13,219 nucleotides of DNA, taken from positions 1 through 13,219 of the forward strand of contig JALKBU010001281.1 in NCBI GenBank assembly GCA_023091735.1. Direction: 5' to 3'. The position numbers were made by a program, and so were the translations under genes. The stretch is from Trichomonas tenax (taxonomy: Eukaryota > Parabasalia > Trichomonadida > Trichomonadidae). Of this stretch, positions 7,256 through 13,219 are shown piece after piece (positions within the stretch are counted from its first letter, which is position 1; the number at the start of each line of letters is the position of its first letter). The notes under the pieces are model-generated. The model was given only the letters and a program-made list of their open reading frames with translations. It did no database searches and had not been told where the DNA came from.

Positions 7256-8070
7256 CAAAGGCAAATCAAATATTTTATTGACGGAAATTTAATAACATTG
7301 TATTATCGCCTAATTACGACACAAACATTCGGATTTTATTGTTTTTGTAAATAACCTTTTATACTTTTTGTCCAATTCTAAATCTATATCCAGCGAAATT
7401 TAAAATTTGATTTCTGCCATGTAATAAGGTTTTTACATATCAGAAATAAATTTGTCGAGTAAAGTCGAAATTTGATATGTAAAATTATAAAATGACATGT
7501 AAATTAAACGTGTCTTCACGAGCAAGTTTACGAAGGCGGTTTTGACAATCATAATTCTTCAAGACAAACAACAAGTATGTACTCATTATTATGTGTGCTT
7601 GGATGATACAATTCTTTTCGCAGTTATAGCTCTGACCCTAATGGCAGGAGAATGGCGATGAAATTGTTCTGAGCACACAGAATAATTTTTTAGAAAACAA
7701 ACTAACACGCAGAATTCTTATCTTTTCAGTTTAGAGAATAATTACTCATTGCATAAGTTGTTCAAACTTATTGCTTAGATTATTGATTTTTTTTATTTAT
7801 CCACTAAAGTGTACTGATATATCTATATTTATCTTATTTACTTCACATATATTTGATACATAGGAGATTTTGATCCATTATCTTTGAAAAAATAATTCAG
7901 AAAAATTTTTAAACCTTTTTTCCAATTCACACTTATTTGAATTTATTGACTTGGCATACAAATTATAAGACATCAAATGTTAGAGAATTTGTTGGAAAAA
8001 TATAACAAATTAAATAGAAATCCTAAAATTTAGGTTAAAATAACAAACAAAATTAGCATTGACTGCTGAA
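7256..8070. other. Intergenic between convergent genes
   Basis: This gap separates the 3' ends of the IBD gene (plus) and the phospholipase-like gene (minus). Most is A/T-rich without open frames. The exception is 7500-7680, which is less AT-biased and contains the candidate C/D snoRNA at 7592-7679. Confidence 0.5.
7592..7679 (+). ncRNA. Candidate C/D-box snoRNA
   Basis: An 88-base segment is closed by a perfect 8-bp stem, TGTGTGCT (7592-7599) with AGCACACA (7672-7679). Just inside the 5' arm is ATGATAC (7603-7609), a 5/7 match to the C box RUGAUGA. A D-box CTGA (7669-7672) abuts the 3' arm. Internal CTGA (7632-7635) and GCGATGA (7655-7661, 6/7) can serve as D' and C'. Size, terminal stem and box order fit C/D snoRNAs, which guide rRNA or snRNA 2'-O-methylation. 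The spacing of C' to D (7 bases) is tight, so only the D' side could guide. The target is not identified. The C box is imperfect, hence modest confidence. Confidence 0.35.
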
Positions 8071-8853
8071 TTATAATATTATGGATCCGCCAATGGCCAT
8101 CGGATAATGGCGCTCATCGAGCAAATGTGATTCTGTGATATTTGTTGCGACGCGAGCAGAGCAGCATTCAATGTTGTTGAGCTGAGCCAAAACAATCTCT
8201 TTGACATCGATCTCGTTCAAAGATGGATCATGGGACAAAGCCATTAATTTTTCTGTAGCTTTGACCATTGCGTCAAGATGACGTCTGAAAGTGCAATCAG
8301 CTTCAGCATAAGATCTCACTGGGCAGTTTCCTTTGTAAATATATGGAAGGAACCAATGAACAGGCAAAAATTTTGCGAAAAAGTAGCAAAGTGGATACAT
8401 GTATCTGAAAGACTTCTTGAATCCGATACCAATTCCAGCGATCTGATTTTTAAGCTCCTGCGATAATGTGATATAACGAGGATGCAAATTTCTATGAGCC
8501 CACGAGCAAACGACGAGTTCAGACAAGTGATGTTTTAGTCCCCTCGGTACAATGAATGAGTTTTCAAGTCCAGAGTGAGCGAACGTGTCGATGGAAATGT
8601 GTGAAAATATTCCAAGTAAAAACCAGTACAAATTACTTTGTCGGTTAGCAATAGAATTCAATTCCCTCACTATCGGCCTCACGAAATGCGAAATCGATTT
8701 ATCAACACCATCAGCATACATTGCACCTAAAAGGAAGCTCTCGCGCTGGCTGGAAGTGAGATTGGGGAAGTGGCTGTCAGCGTAGTAACCAGCAAAGGCC
8801 TGATGAAAGCTTGGAGTCCAACTGAGAGAGGAAACAAAGAAAGCGAAAAACAT
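8071..8853 (-). CDS. Zinc-dependent phospholipase C / GPI-PLD-like protein
   Basis: A 260-residue secreted or lysosomal enzyme candidate of the zinc-dependent phospholipase C family (bacterial PLC, eukaryotic GPI-PLD N-terminal domain), expected to cleave phospholipids or GPI anchors. Residues 1-12 (MFFAFFVSSLSW) form a short hydrophobic signal. Family features follow in order: FHQAFAGYYADSHFPNL (16-32), FLLGAMYADGVD (40-51), SHFVRPIV (55-62), and GIFSHISIDTFAHSGLENSF (81-100) with H85, D89 and H93 as likely metal ligands. Then comes HHLSELVV (108-115), matching the His/Glu stretch that follows in GPI-PLD. The C-terminal third is predicted helical, with a Cys pair at 230-231. It has only the catalytic domain and lacks the FG-GAP beta-propeller of animal GPI-PLD. 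TCA lies 11 bases before the ATG. Lipid substrate and location are inferred. Confidence 0.75.
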   Translation of the reverse strand: MFFAFFVSSLSWTPSFHQAFAGYYADSHFPNLTSSQRESFLLGAMYADGVDKSISHFVRPIVRELNSIANRQSNLYWFLLGIFSHISIDTFAHSGLENSFIVPRGLKHHLSELVVCSWAHRNLHPRYITLSQELKNQIAGIGIGFKKSFRYMYPLCYFFAKFLPVHWFLPYIYKGNCPVRSYAEADCTFRRHLDAMVKATEKLMALSHDPSLNEIDVKEIVLAQLNNIECCSARVATNITESHLLDERHYPMAIGGSIIL

Positions 8854-8863
8854 TTAAAAAATT

Positions 8864-8866
8864 TGA
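8864..8866 (-). promoter_or_regulatory. Initiator-like TCA upstream of phospholipase gene
   Basis: The minus strand reads GTTCAAATTTTTTAAATG at the start. The TCA A lies 11 bases before the ATG, the same distance as in gcvH, which supports a shared Inr-type start element. Confidence 0.35.
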
Positions 8867-9290
8867 ACGACCTTGTTTATAATTTTCTCAATTTGTTGTG
8901 TTTCGGATATCTTCAATATGAGGTTTGCTAGACTTTATTGGAAAAAATCAAAAATAAACGTAATTTTTTGCGAAGTCTCGAAATTATTACAAAAATAGAA
9001 ATAACATATGTTTTAGAGCCTAAAAATATGGAAATTTTGCTTTTTTAATTTATAAAATTTTTGAGAGAGAAGTTTGGTCAATCATATATGATAATAATAG
9101 AGCAAAATCTAAAGAGAATTTGTAAATAAAATTGTATTCGAAAATTTCGATGGAATATTAATCAATATAGGATAGAGAACATATAAGCTGACAGTTCGAC
9201 ATAAAATTTTGAAAAGATGTAAATTGGTCAATTATGTAATTTTTTTTTCAAGTCATCAAATGTAATAATTCTTCATTTTTAGTCTTCTGA
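8867..9290. other. Intergenic, AT-rich, nothing recognised
   Basis: This is the upstream side of the phospholipase-like gene. It is made of A/T-rich sequence with runs of T and no sustained open frame or clear repeat. Confidence 0.5.
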
Positions 9291-9455
9291 TCATACACTG
9301 GTTTCAGATATGACAAATTTGATAAAAAGGTTTCCGGCAAATTGCCAATCCTTGATATTATCATTCAGAACTCGTTCACAACATTGTATGGATCCATCTG
9401 GCTCGTTTCTACTGATCAGAATTGTAAATAAATCATTTTTAGTTGAGATTTTCAT
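9291..9455 (-). CDS. 54-residue coding-like small ORF
   Basis: An ATG-to-TGA frame on the minus strand encodes 54 residues, beginning MKISTKNDLFTILISRNEPD and then GSIQCCERVLNDNIKDWQFA, GNLFIKFVISETSV. Amino-acid composition (Trp, Cys, mixed charged and hydrophobic) and balanced codons differ from chance AT-rich frames nearby. I do not recognise the family; it reads like helical repeat or C-terminal domain sequence. It begins 49 bases from the edge of the inverted-repeat element at 9504, so it may be the surviving 3' end of a gene broken by that insertion, or a true small protein. A stop codon lies a few codons before the ATG. Confidence 0.4.
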   Translation of the reverse strand: MKISTKNDLFTILISRNEPDGSIQCCERVLNDNIKDWQFAGNLFIKFVISETSV

Positions 9456-9503
9456 CGATTTTAAATTTTTTTGTCACTTATGATTCAAATTCTGTTTTAT
9501 AAA

Positions 9504-9966
9504 TTTGTCATTGTAAATTTCATTTTGACAAGCAATAAAAACCGCCAAAAGTTTGACAAAATGAAATTTAGAATGCTTTTTGCCACGGGATCTCAGGGCG
9601 TCCCAGCTGTAAACCATTCAAAATTGAATGGTTTATGGCGTCCGTGACAAATTTTTTTTAGACGTTTCGCATCCCCAAATGAACTACAAATGCGGAAAAT
9701 TTTCGCTGTGTTTTCGGGGGGCGCAGCCCCCACCTATTAAAGATGAGAGTTGGCAAAGCTTATCAGCACTTGCATTAAGCACAATCACTTAAGAAATCAC
9801 TTTTTTTTGTTTTTTTTTTCGTCGGAGATGCTGAAGTTCATTTGGAGACTCGAAGTCTTGAAAAAAATTCGTCGGGGACGCCATAAACCATTCAAAATCG
9901 AATGCTTTACAGCGGGGATGCCCTAAGACGCCGTGTCAAAACAACACCGAAATTTACAATGACAAA
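9504..9966. mobile_element. 463-bp element with long terminal inverted repeats
   Basis: The ends are perfect inverted copies of 18 bases: TTTGTCATTGTAAATTTC at 9504-9521 and its complement at 9949-9966. Farther in, the left arm up to 9685 (GCCACGGGATCTCAGGGCG ... CCCCAAATGAACT) aligns with the complement of 9835-9940 at roughly 80-85% by eye. Both arms carry the TAAACCATTCAA-type palindrome followed by TTTATGGCGTCC. The left arm has about 50 extra bases that form their own hairpin (AAATTTCATTTTG / CAAAATGAAATTT, about 9514-9570). The core contains a GC hairpin GGGGGC-GCA-GCCCCC (9717-9731) and T-runs but no protein frame. This is MITE-like or foldback-like, and non-autonomous. Target-site duplications are not certain. 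Confidence 0.75.
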
Positions 9967-10194
9967 AATTATGAAAGAAATCGCCAACACTTTTCAAAAT
10001 AATTGATGATATGGGAAATGTCCTGATATAGATCTATTTGAGTTTTATTTAGCAATGAAACAAATCAGATCGATTAATCTAATATCATTCTGAAAAACAA
10101 AATTTTACGATAAATTCAAAATAAAAGCAAATAATGATTGTTTCAAATTGAAGCATCCTTGTTTAATATGACATGTTAATGCAATTATTTGTAA
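9967..10194. other. Intergenic, nothing recognised
   Basis: A/T-rich sequence between the inverted-repeat element and the end of the broken beta-helix-like gene. No open frame, repeat or RNA-like structure was noticed. Confidence 0.45.
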
Positions 10195-11060
10195 TTATAA
10201 ATCAAGTTGAAAAGATTTAGGGAATTTTTCAAGTAGTGATGAATCATTTTTGTTGCCGAATAATTGCCTCTAATTTTTGGCATATAACTATTGTAAACAT
10301 CAATAAATGAATATTCTCCAGTATCAATACAATAAAAATGGTTTTGAGTTTATAACAGAACTCGAGTTTACTAATACAGTCGAATATTTGTAAGCATAAA
10401 CAATTGCATAATTTGCATCAGCAATTTAACAATTATTAATGTTTGTATTCTTAATATTTGATTGTGTAGAGACAAATCCAATTATTGCATGCGATACAGC
10501 TGCATAACTTTTATTGATATAGCAATAAGAAATGCTAGAATTTGAGCATTGATAGATTGATATTGCAACATCATTTCCTCCAATAGAATCACTTATATTA
10601 ACTCCTTTAATTCTTATATCACCCAGCTTTTGTCCTATTTGACCATGACCTTTTTATAGCCTGAGTTACAAATAGTTATATCTGATAATATATTTTTATA
10701 TTGGTTGTTTGAATTTGATGTATATGAAAAATGCCAAAAAAACTTTGTGCTGTTACATAACAAGAAATTCCGTATAATTTTTTCTCAACTATCATTGGAT
10801 TTGCCGTGTAAATTATTGCTCCTCCACTATCTGATGGAGTTGTACAATTTTCAAAATAAGATTCATATGCTAACACATATGTTGGTCCGCTGGTAATTGT
10901 TATGGCGCGATTATTAAAATGATAAAAATAACAATTTAAATTGATGTATTTTCATCAGCAATTGATATCCTTTTGCTTTGATTGTAGTATGTTGTAGATG
11001 GATTCTCATTAAAAACATCATAGTCCAATAAACTAATAAAAATCAACTACTTTGAAAACC
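10195..11060 (-). pseudogene. Broken beta-helix-like surface protein gene
   Basis: The minus strand carries a paralogue of the gene at 11290-12287, read in pieces. A hydrophobic start (LIFISLLDYDVFNENPSTTY) is preceded by an in-frame TAG. It stops at NTSI, then shifts frame to NCYFYHFNNRAITITSGPTY, YESYFENCTTPSDSGGAIIY and on to IKIYYQI before a stop. After another shift it reads SDITICNSGY, then after one more GHGQIGQKLGDIRIKGVNIS, ISYCYINKSYAAVSHAIIGF and NTNINNC, with a TAA just after. The last piece, CIDTGEYSFIDVYNSYMPKI, comes after a further shift and ends near 10195. The short strand-like units with repeated Asn, Cys and Ser/Thr are typical of right-handed beta-helix proteins of a large trichomonad family. 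At least four frameshifts and several stops make it non-functional. Confidence 0.7.
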
Positions 11061-11289
11061 AAAAAATGTTAATTTTTGAAGGTTATTAAGTTCTGGTTAT
11101 TTTCTGTTCAGCAGAAACTCTTTTTGTGCTCGATCGAACTCATCGCGACATCAAAACTGAATCTTGGCCTAACCACTTACATCCAGTCAACTTTGATGAC
11201 TATCAGTCAGTATTCTGCCTTTGTGGTAAACATATTTAAATTTCCAAATTCTGCTCAATTTGTGATTAAATTTTTTGTCATTTTTTTCA
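11061..11289. other. Short gap between two head-to-head pseudogenes
   Basis: About 230 bases separate the facing 5' ends of the two beta-helix-like genes. The stretch 11100-11225 is less AT-rich than its flanks and may be a relic of something else. The plus-strand 81-residue frame here runs directly into the downstream gene's frame but does not look like protein, apart from its hydrophobic end. Confidence 0.35.
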
Positions 11290-12287
11290 ATGTAAAAAAT
11301 TGTTTGTTTGTTTTTCTCTGAATCTTCAACGATTGGGAAGATTACTTCGATCCATCAACACAACACGAGACTAATTCTGACTTAACAACATACTTCAATC
11401 CAACAGAAGGAAACTTTTACTTAAAGTTTTGCAACTTTTTTAAAATCGATACATCAAGTGCAGTCAGAGTTGATTCCAGTAATAATATAATACTTTTGAT
11501 TGAAGATTCATCATTCACAGAGTGCGATAATCCAAAATCTGAAGTTGGTGGTTCTCTTTATTTTAGGAGTCAAGGCCACTTCATTCAAGATCGAACGTGC
11601 TACTACAAGTCAACACATGATTTGAGGGCTGGCGTTGCATTTTGTATTGAAATGCCAAGCAGTTCATCGAACAAACTTTTTCTTAATCTTTCATCTGTTT
11701 CATCATGCGGAAGAAATACTGACATTGGAAGTATTACTATTTTTATTGTTGCAGGATTTGAAACCATTTCCAACATCAATATAACAAATAATATTTGCCA
11801 ACAATATTCAGCTTATGTACATCAAGCAGGTCATAACGATGATATTTCATTCAAGTACAATAATATCAAAAATAATTCACAAAGAGCATTTGGTGTTTTT
11901 TCTCCTTATACATTAGGATCAGCGAATATTATATCAACATCTATCATTGAAAACAAAAGAACATATACAAGATCTTATGGCATTATTGAAGGCCAGAAAA
12001 ATTTAAAACTCGAAAATTGTTGTATTTGTGGAAACATTGGAAATCCTCTTTTTTCTATGCTTGATGAAAACAGCATCACATTGAATTCATGCTATTTTGA
12101 TTCAACAACAACAAGTAATTGTGTCTTATCTTCGAGCAACAAAATTTTAAATCGATTTGATATCAGTTTTTCATATATAAACACAGGAAAATGTCACATT
12201 GAATATCAATATAAAGAAACAATTGTCCCTAAGAATGTCTGCAAAATTAACTCAATGACGCATTTATATGCTGTCACATGCTGTTAA
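11290..12287 (+). pseudogene. Beta-helix-like surface protein gene, damaged start
   Basis: The frame is open from 11322 to the TAA at 12285-12287 (about 321 residues) but has no in-frame ATG at its beginning. The first residues IFNDWEDYFDPSTQ align with the start of the neighbouring paralogue. FCNFFKIDTSSAVRV, then IEDSSFTECDNPKSEVGGSL, match the paralogue's NCYFYHFNN...YESYFENC...SGGA. A TGA at 11319-11321 cuts the same frame just upstream, where a hydrophobic leader (NCLFVFL) lies. The nearest ATG (11290) is followed at once by TAA in another frame. The body shows recurring short units (N-I-T, S-C-Y-F, hydrophobic alternation) expected of a right-handed beta-helix, plus many Cys. No C-terminal membrane anchor is seen; it ends THLYAVTCC. 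A downstream TAAA (about 12293) could aid polyadenylation. The body is intact, so the start lesion may be recent or an error. Function is unknown; a surface role is inferred. Confidence 0.65.
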
Positions 12288-12377
12288 GCATAAATTATTT
12301 AATCTAAATCTTTTCTCTTTCATTTTCTGAATCACATTTGACATAGAGATTCAATCTTTAGGAAATATTTTGTGAAT

Positions 12378-12403
12378 AGTTAGTAATAAGATGTTCGGAG
12401 AAT
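12378..12403 (+). repeat. 26-bp direct repeat, left copy
   Basis: AGTTAGTAATAAGATGTTCG followed by GAGAAT recurs at 12780-12805 with a single G/C difference. The AAGATGTTCG part is also present inverted at 12818-12838. Confidence 0.8.
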
Positions 12404-12485
12404 TGAGGGGCTGACACCATCACTTTTGTGGAAGTGTTTCGTGTTGGACTTTATATGTACAATTTAATAACGTTGTCATTTGCTT

Positions 12486-12781
12486 TCATGTTAATTTATT
12501 GTAAATATCAAAGATTATTGAAAGCGTGAAGTGAAGAGTTACCGAGCAGAAAGAAGAATAATTTTCTGTGTGGTGATCTTTTCATCGAGGAGGCTCTTCG
12601 TTCAAAGACATTATTTTAAAGGAGAATCGTTTTCTGAGATTAATAAAAGATTGTGAAAATAGCTGTTTAAGGTGATTTCAGAGTGTTTTAAAACAAAATT
12701 TTCGATTTTATTGGAAAGTGCGGTCATCATTTTGTGAGAGAATAATAAATGAAATAATTTATGGTTAACTTCATCATTCAG
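12486..12781 (-). pseudogene. Decayed coding stretch, family unknown
   Basis: The minus-strand frame is open for 56 codons from 12781 to the TAA at 12611-12613 and reads like protein: HKLFHLLFSHKMMTALSNKI, ENFVLKHSEITLNSYFHNLL, ending ENDSPLK. A frame change at the stop continues with MSLNEEPPR, an in-frame TGA, then KDHHTENYSSFCSVTLHFTL and a final TGA at 12486-12488. It looks like a helical protein interrupted by a frameshift and a stop. I do not recognise the family. It begins exactly at the second 26-bp direct repeat, so the repeat pair brackets it. Confidence 0.35.
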
Positions 12782-12838
12782 TTAGTAATAAGATGTTCGC
12801 AGAATCCACGGCGAAGTCGTGGATTCTGCGAACATCTT
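12780..12838. repeat. Perfect 21-bp hairpin plus right direct-repeat copy
   Basis: The arms at 12790-12810 and 12818-12838 are perfect complements (AAGATGTTCGCAGAATCC... against ...GGATTCTGCGAACATCTT), with a 7-base loop GCGAAGT. The left arm is part of the second 26-bp direct repeat (12780-12805). It is followed by T-rich sequence. The right arm and the distant copy at 12388-12403 form a 16-bp inverted pair with one mismatch, so 12388-12838 could be a small element with terminal inverted repeats. Confidence 0.85.
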
Positions 12839-13007
12839 TTTATATTATATTTACCGACAGAGTTAATTTTACAAGCCAGGGTCCCCCATATAGAGAATAA
12901 ATTTTTTATTTCTTCCAAAAATTAACGTTAATTTTGATTTTGAAATTCCTGACTATATAAAATCTAGTCACTTTTTAAAATAATTTTTTTTATTTCCCAA
13001 GTAAACA
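12839..13007. other. Upstream region of endonuclease gene
   Basis: A/T-rich leader of the HNH/NUMOD4-type gene with T-runs at about 12980-12995. No clear TCA initiator lies in the last 20 bases before the ATG (TTTCCCAAGTAAACAATG). Confidence 0.3.
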
Positions 13008-13219
13008 ATGACATTCATTCCTTTGAAAGGTTATGATGGTAAATACGAAATATTGAACATCTATCCTTACTGTATAAAGAAAGTGGAGAACGATAAGATT
13101 CTAAACATTTATGTTAGCAATGGATTCTATAGCGTATGTTTAAATATAACAACACACCTCCATGTACTCATAGGCAGACAGTTTTTAGAGAATCCCAACA
13201 AATATAACAACATTGGATT
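13008..13219 (+). CDS. HNH/NUMOD4-type endonuclease, 5' part only
   Basis: The frame opens at ATG 13008 and runs off the window after 70 codons. It reads MTFIPLKGYDGKYEILNIYP (a NUMOD4-like W/F-x-P-x-x-G-Y-x-G-x-Y-x-I-S/N-x-x-G start). A variable loop follows, then NIYVSNGFYSVCLNITTHLH and VLIGRQFLENPNKYNNIG, which is the usual 'NGY..V.L......H.L.A..F..NP' lead-in to the HNH motif (expected next as VDHIN...). Such proteins are site-specific DNA endonucleases, often mobile or found in phage, giant viruses and trichomonad genomes. The catalytic HNH residues would lie beyond the right edge, so activity cannot be judged. Its position just after the hairpin repeat suggests it could belong to a mobile unit. 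Confidence 0.65.
   Translation, partial: MTFIPLKGYDGKYEILNIYPYCIKKVENDKILNIYVSNGFYSVCLNITTHLHVLIGRQFLENPNKYNNIG

Noticed and set aside
6634..7269. Two minus-strand ORFs (129 and 66 residues)
   Set aside because: Antisense to the IBD-domain gene, with Ser/Leu-rich shadow composition.
7616..7631. Pairing of the snoRNA candidate's guide with a conserved small-subunit rRNA stretch
   Set aside because: A partial complement to a sequence like AACTGCGAA was noticed from memory, but it ends before the D'+5 position and the organism's rRNA is not available here.
8278..8785. Two short plus-strand ORFs
   Set aside because: Antisense to the phospholipase-like gene, which carries the metal-ligand motifs.
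10705..10896. 63-residue plus-strand ORF
   Set aside because: Antisense to the beta-helix-family pseudogene.
11076..11321. 81-residue plus-strand ORF starting at a non-standard position
   Set aside because: No family resemblance; only its end, a hydrophobic run, may be the leader of the downstream pseudogene.
1..13219. CRISPR array, tRNA or rRNA genes
   Set aside because: No regularly spaced repeats, no cloverleaf with conserved T-loop, and no rRNA core sequence were seen on either strand.

Overview
The window is AT-rich eukaryotic DNA with short, intron-less genes on both strands. It most likely comes from a trichomonad (Parabasalia), possibly a Tritrichomonas-like species. Four things point there. 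A glycine-cleavage H-protein carries a short hydrogenosome-type leader. One protein has the initiator-binding (IBD) domain of trichomonad IBP39-type regulators. There are BspA-like leucine-rich-repeat surface proteins. Two related beta-helix-like surface-protein genes are also present. The genus is inference; no species is claimed.

Four genes look intact or merely cut by the window edge: gcvH (965-1357, minus), an IBD-domain DNA-binding protein (6338-7255, plus), a zinc-dependent phospholipase C / GPI-PLD-like catalytic-domain protein (8071-8853, minus) and the start of an HNH/NUMOD4-type endonuclease (13008 to the right edge, plus). The IBD and phospholipase genes converge. The roughly 800-base gap between them holds a candidate C/D-box snoRNA.

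The rest is largely a graveyard of gene families. From 1.8 to 5.3 kb on the minus strand lie a BspA gene with one frameshift and one TGA stop, a second BspA copy upstream of it that has lost its middle, and a short relic of an ABC-transporter membrane domain. That relic sits between two copies of the BspA 3' end. From 10.2 to 12.3 kb two members of one beta-helix-like family stand head to head. The minus copy is badly broken. The plus copy has an open body but a damaged start. A further decayed coding stretch lies at 12.5-12.8 kb on the minus strand.

Non-coding structure includes a 463-bp element with long terminal inverted repeats (9504-9966) and a one-armed relative at about 4491-4590. There is also a perfect 21-bp hairpin at 12790-12838, whose arm recurs about 400 bp to the left, and an imperfect 27-bp inverted repeat at 5987-6091. 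Small coding-like frames too short for routine calling are at 9291-9455, 4556-4735 and about 529-705. The genes do not form an obvious pathway. The window reads as housekeeping genes scattered among expanding and decaying surface-protein families and repeats.
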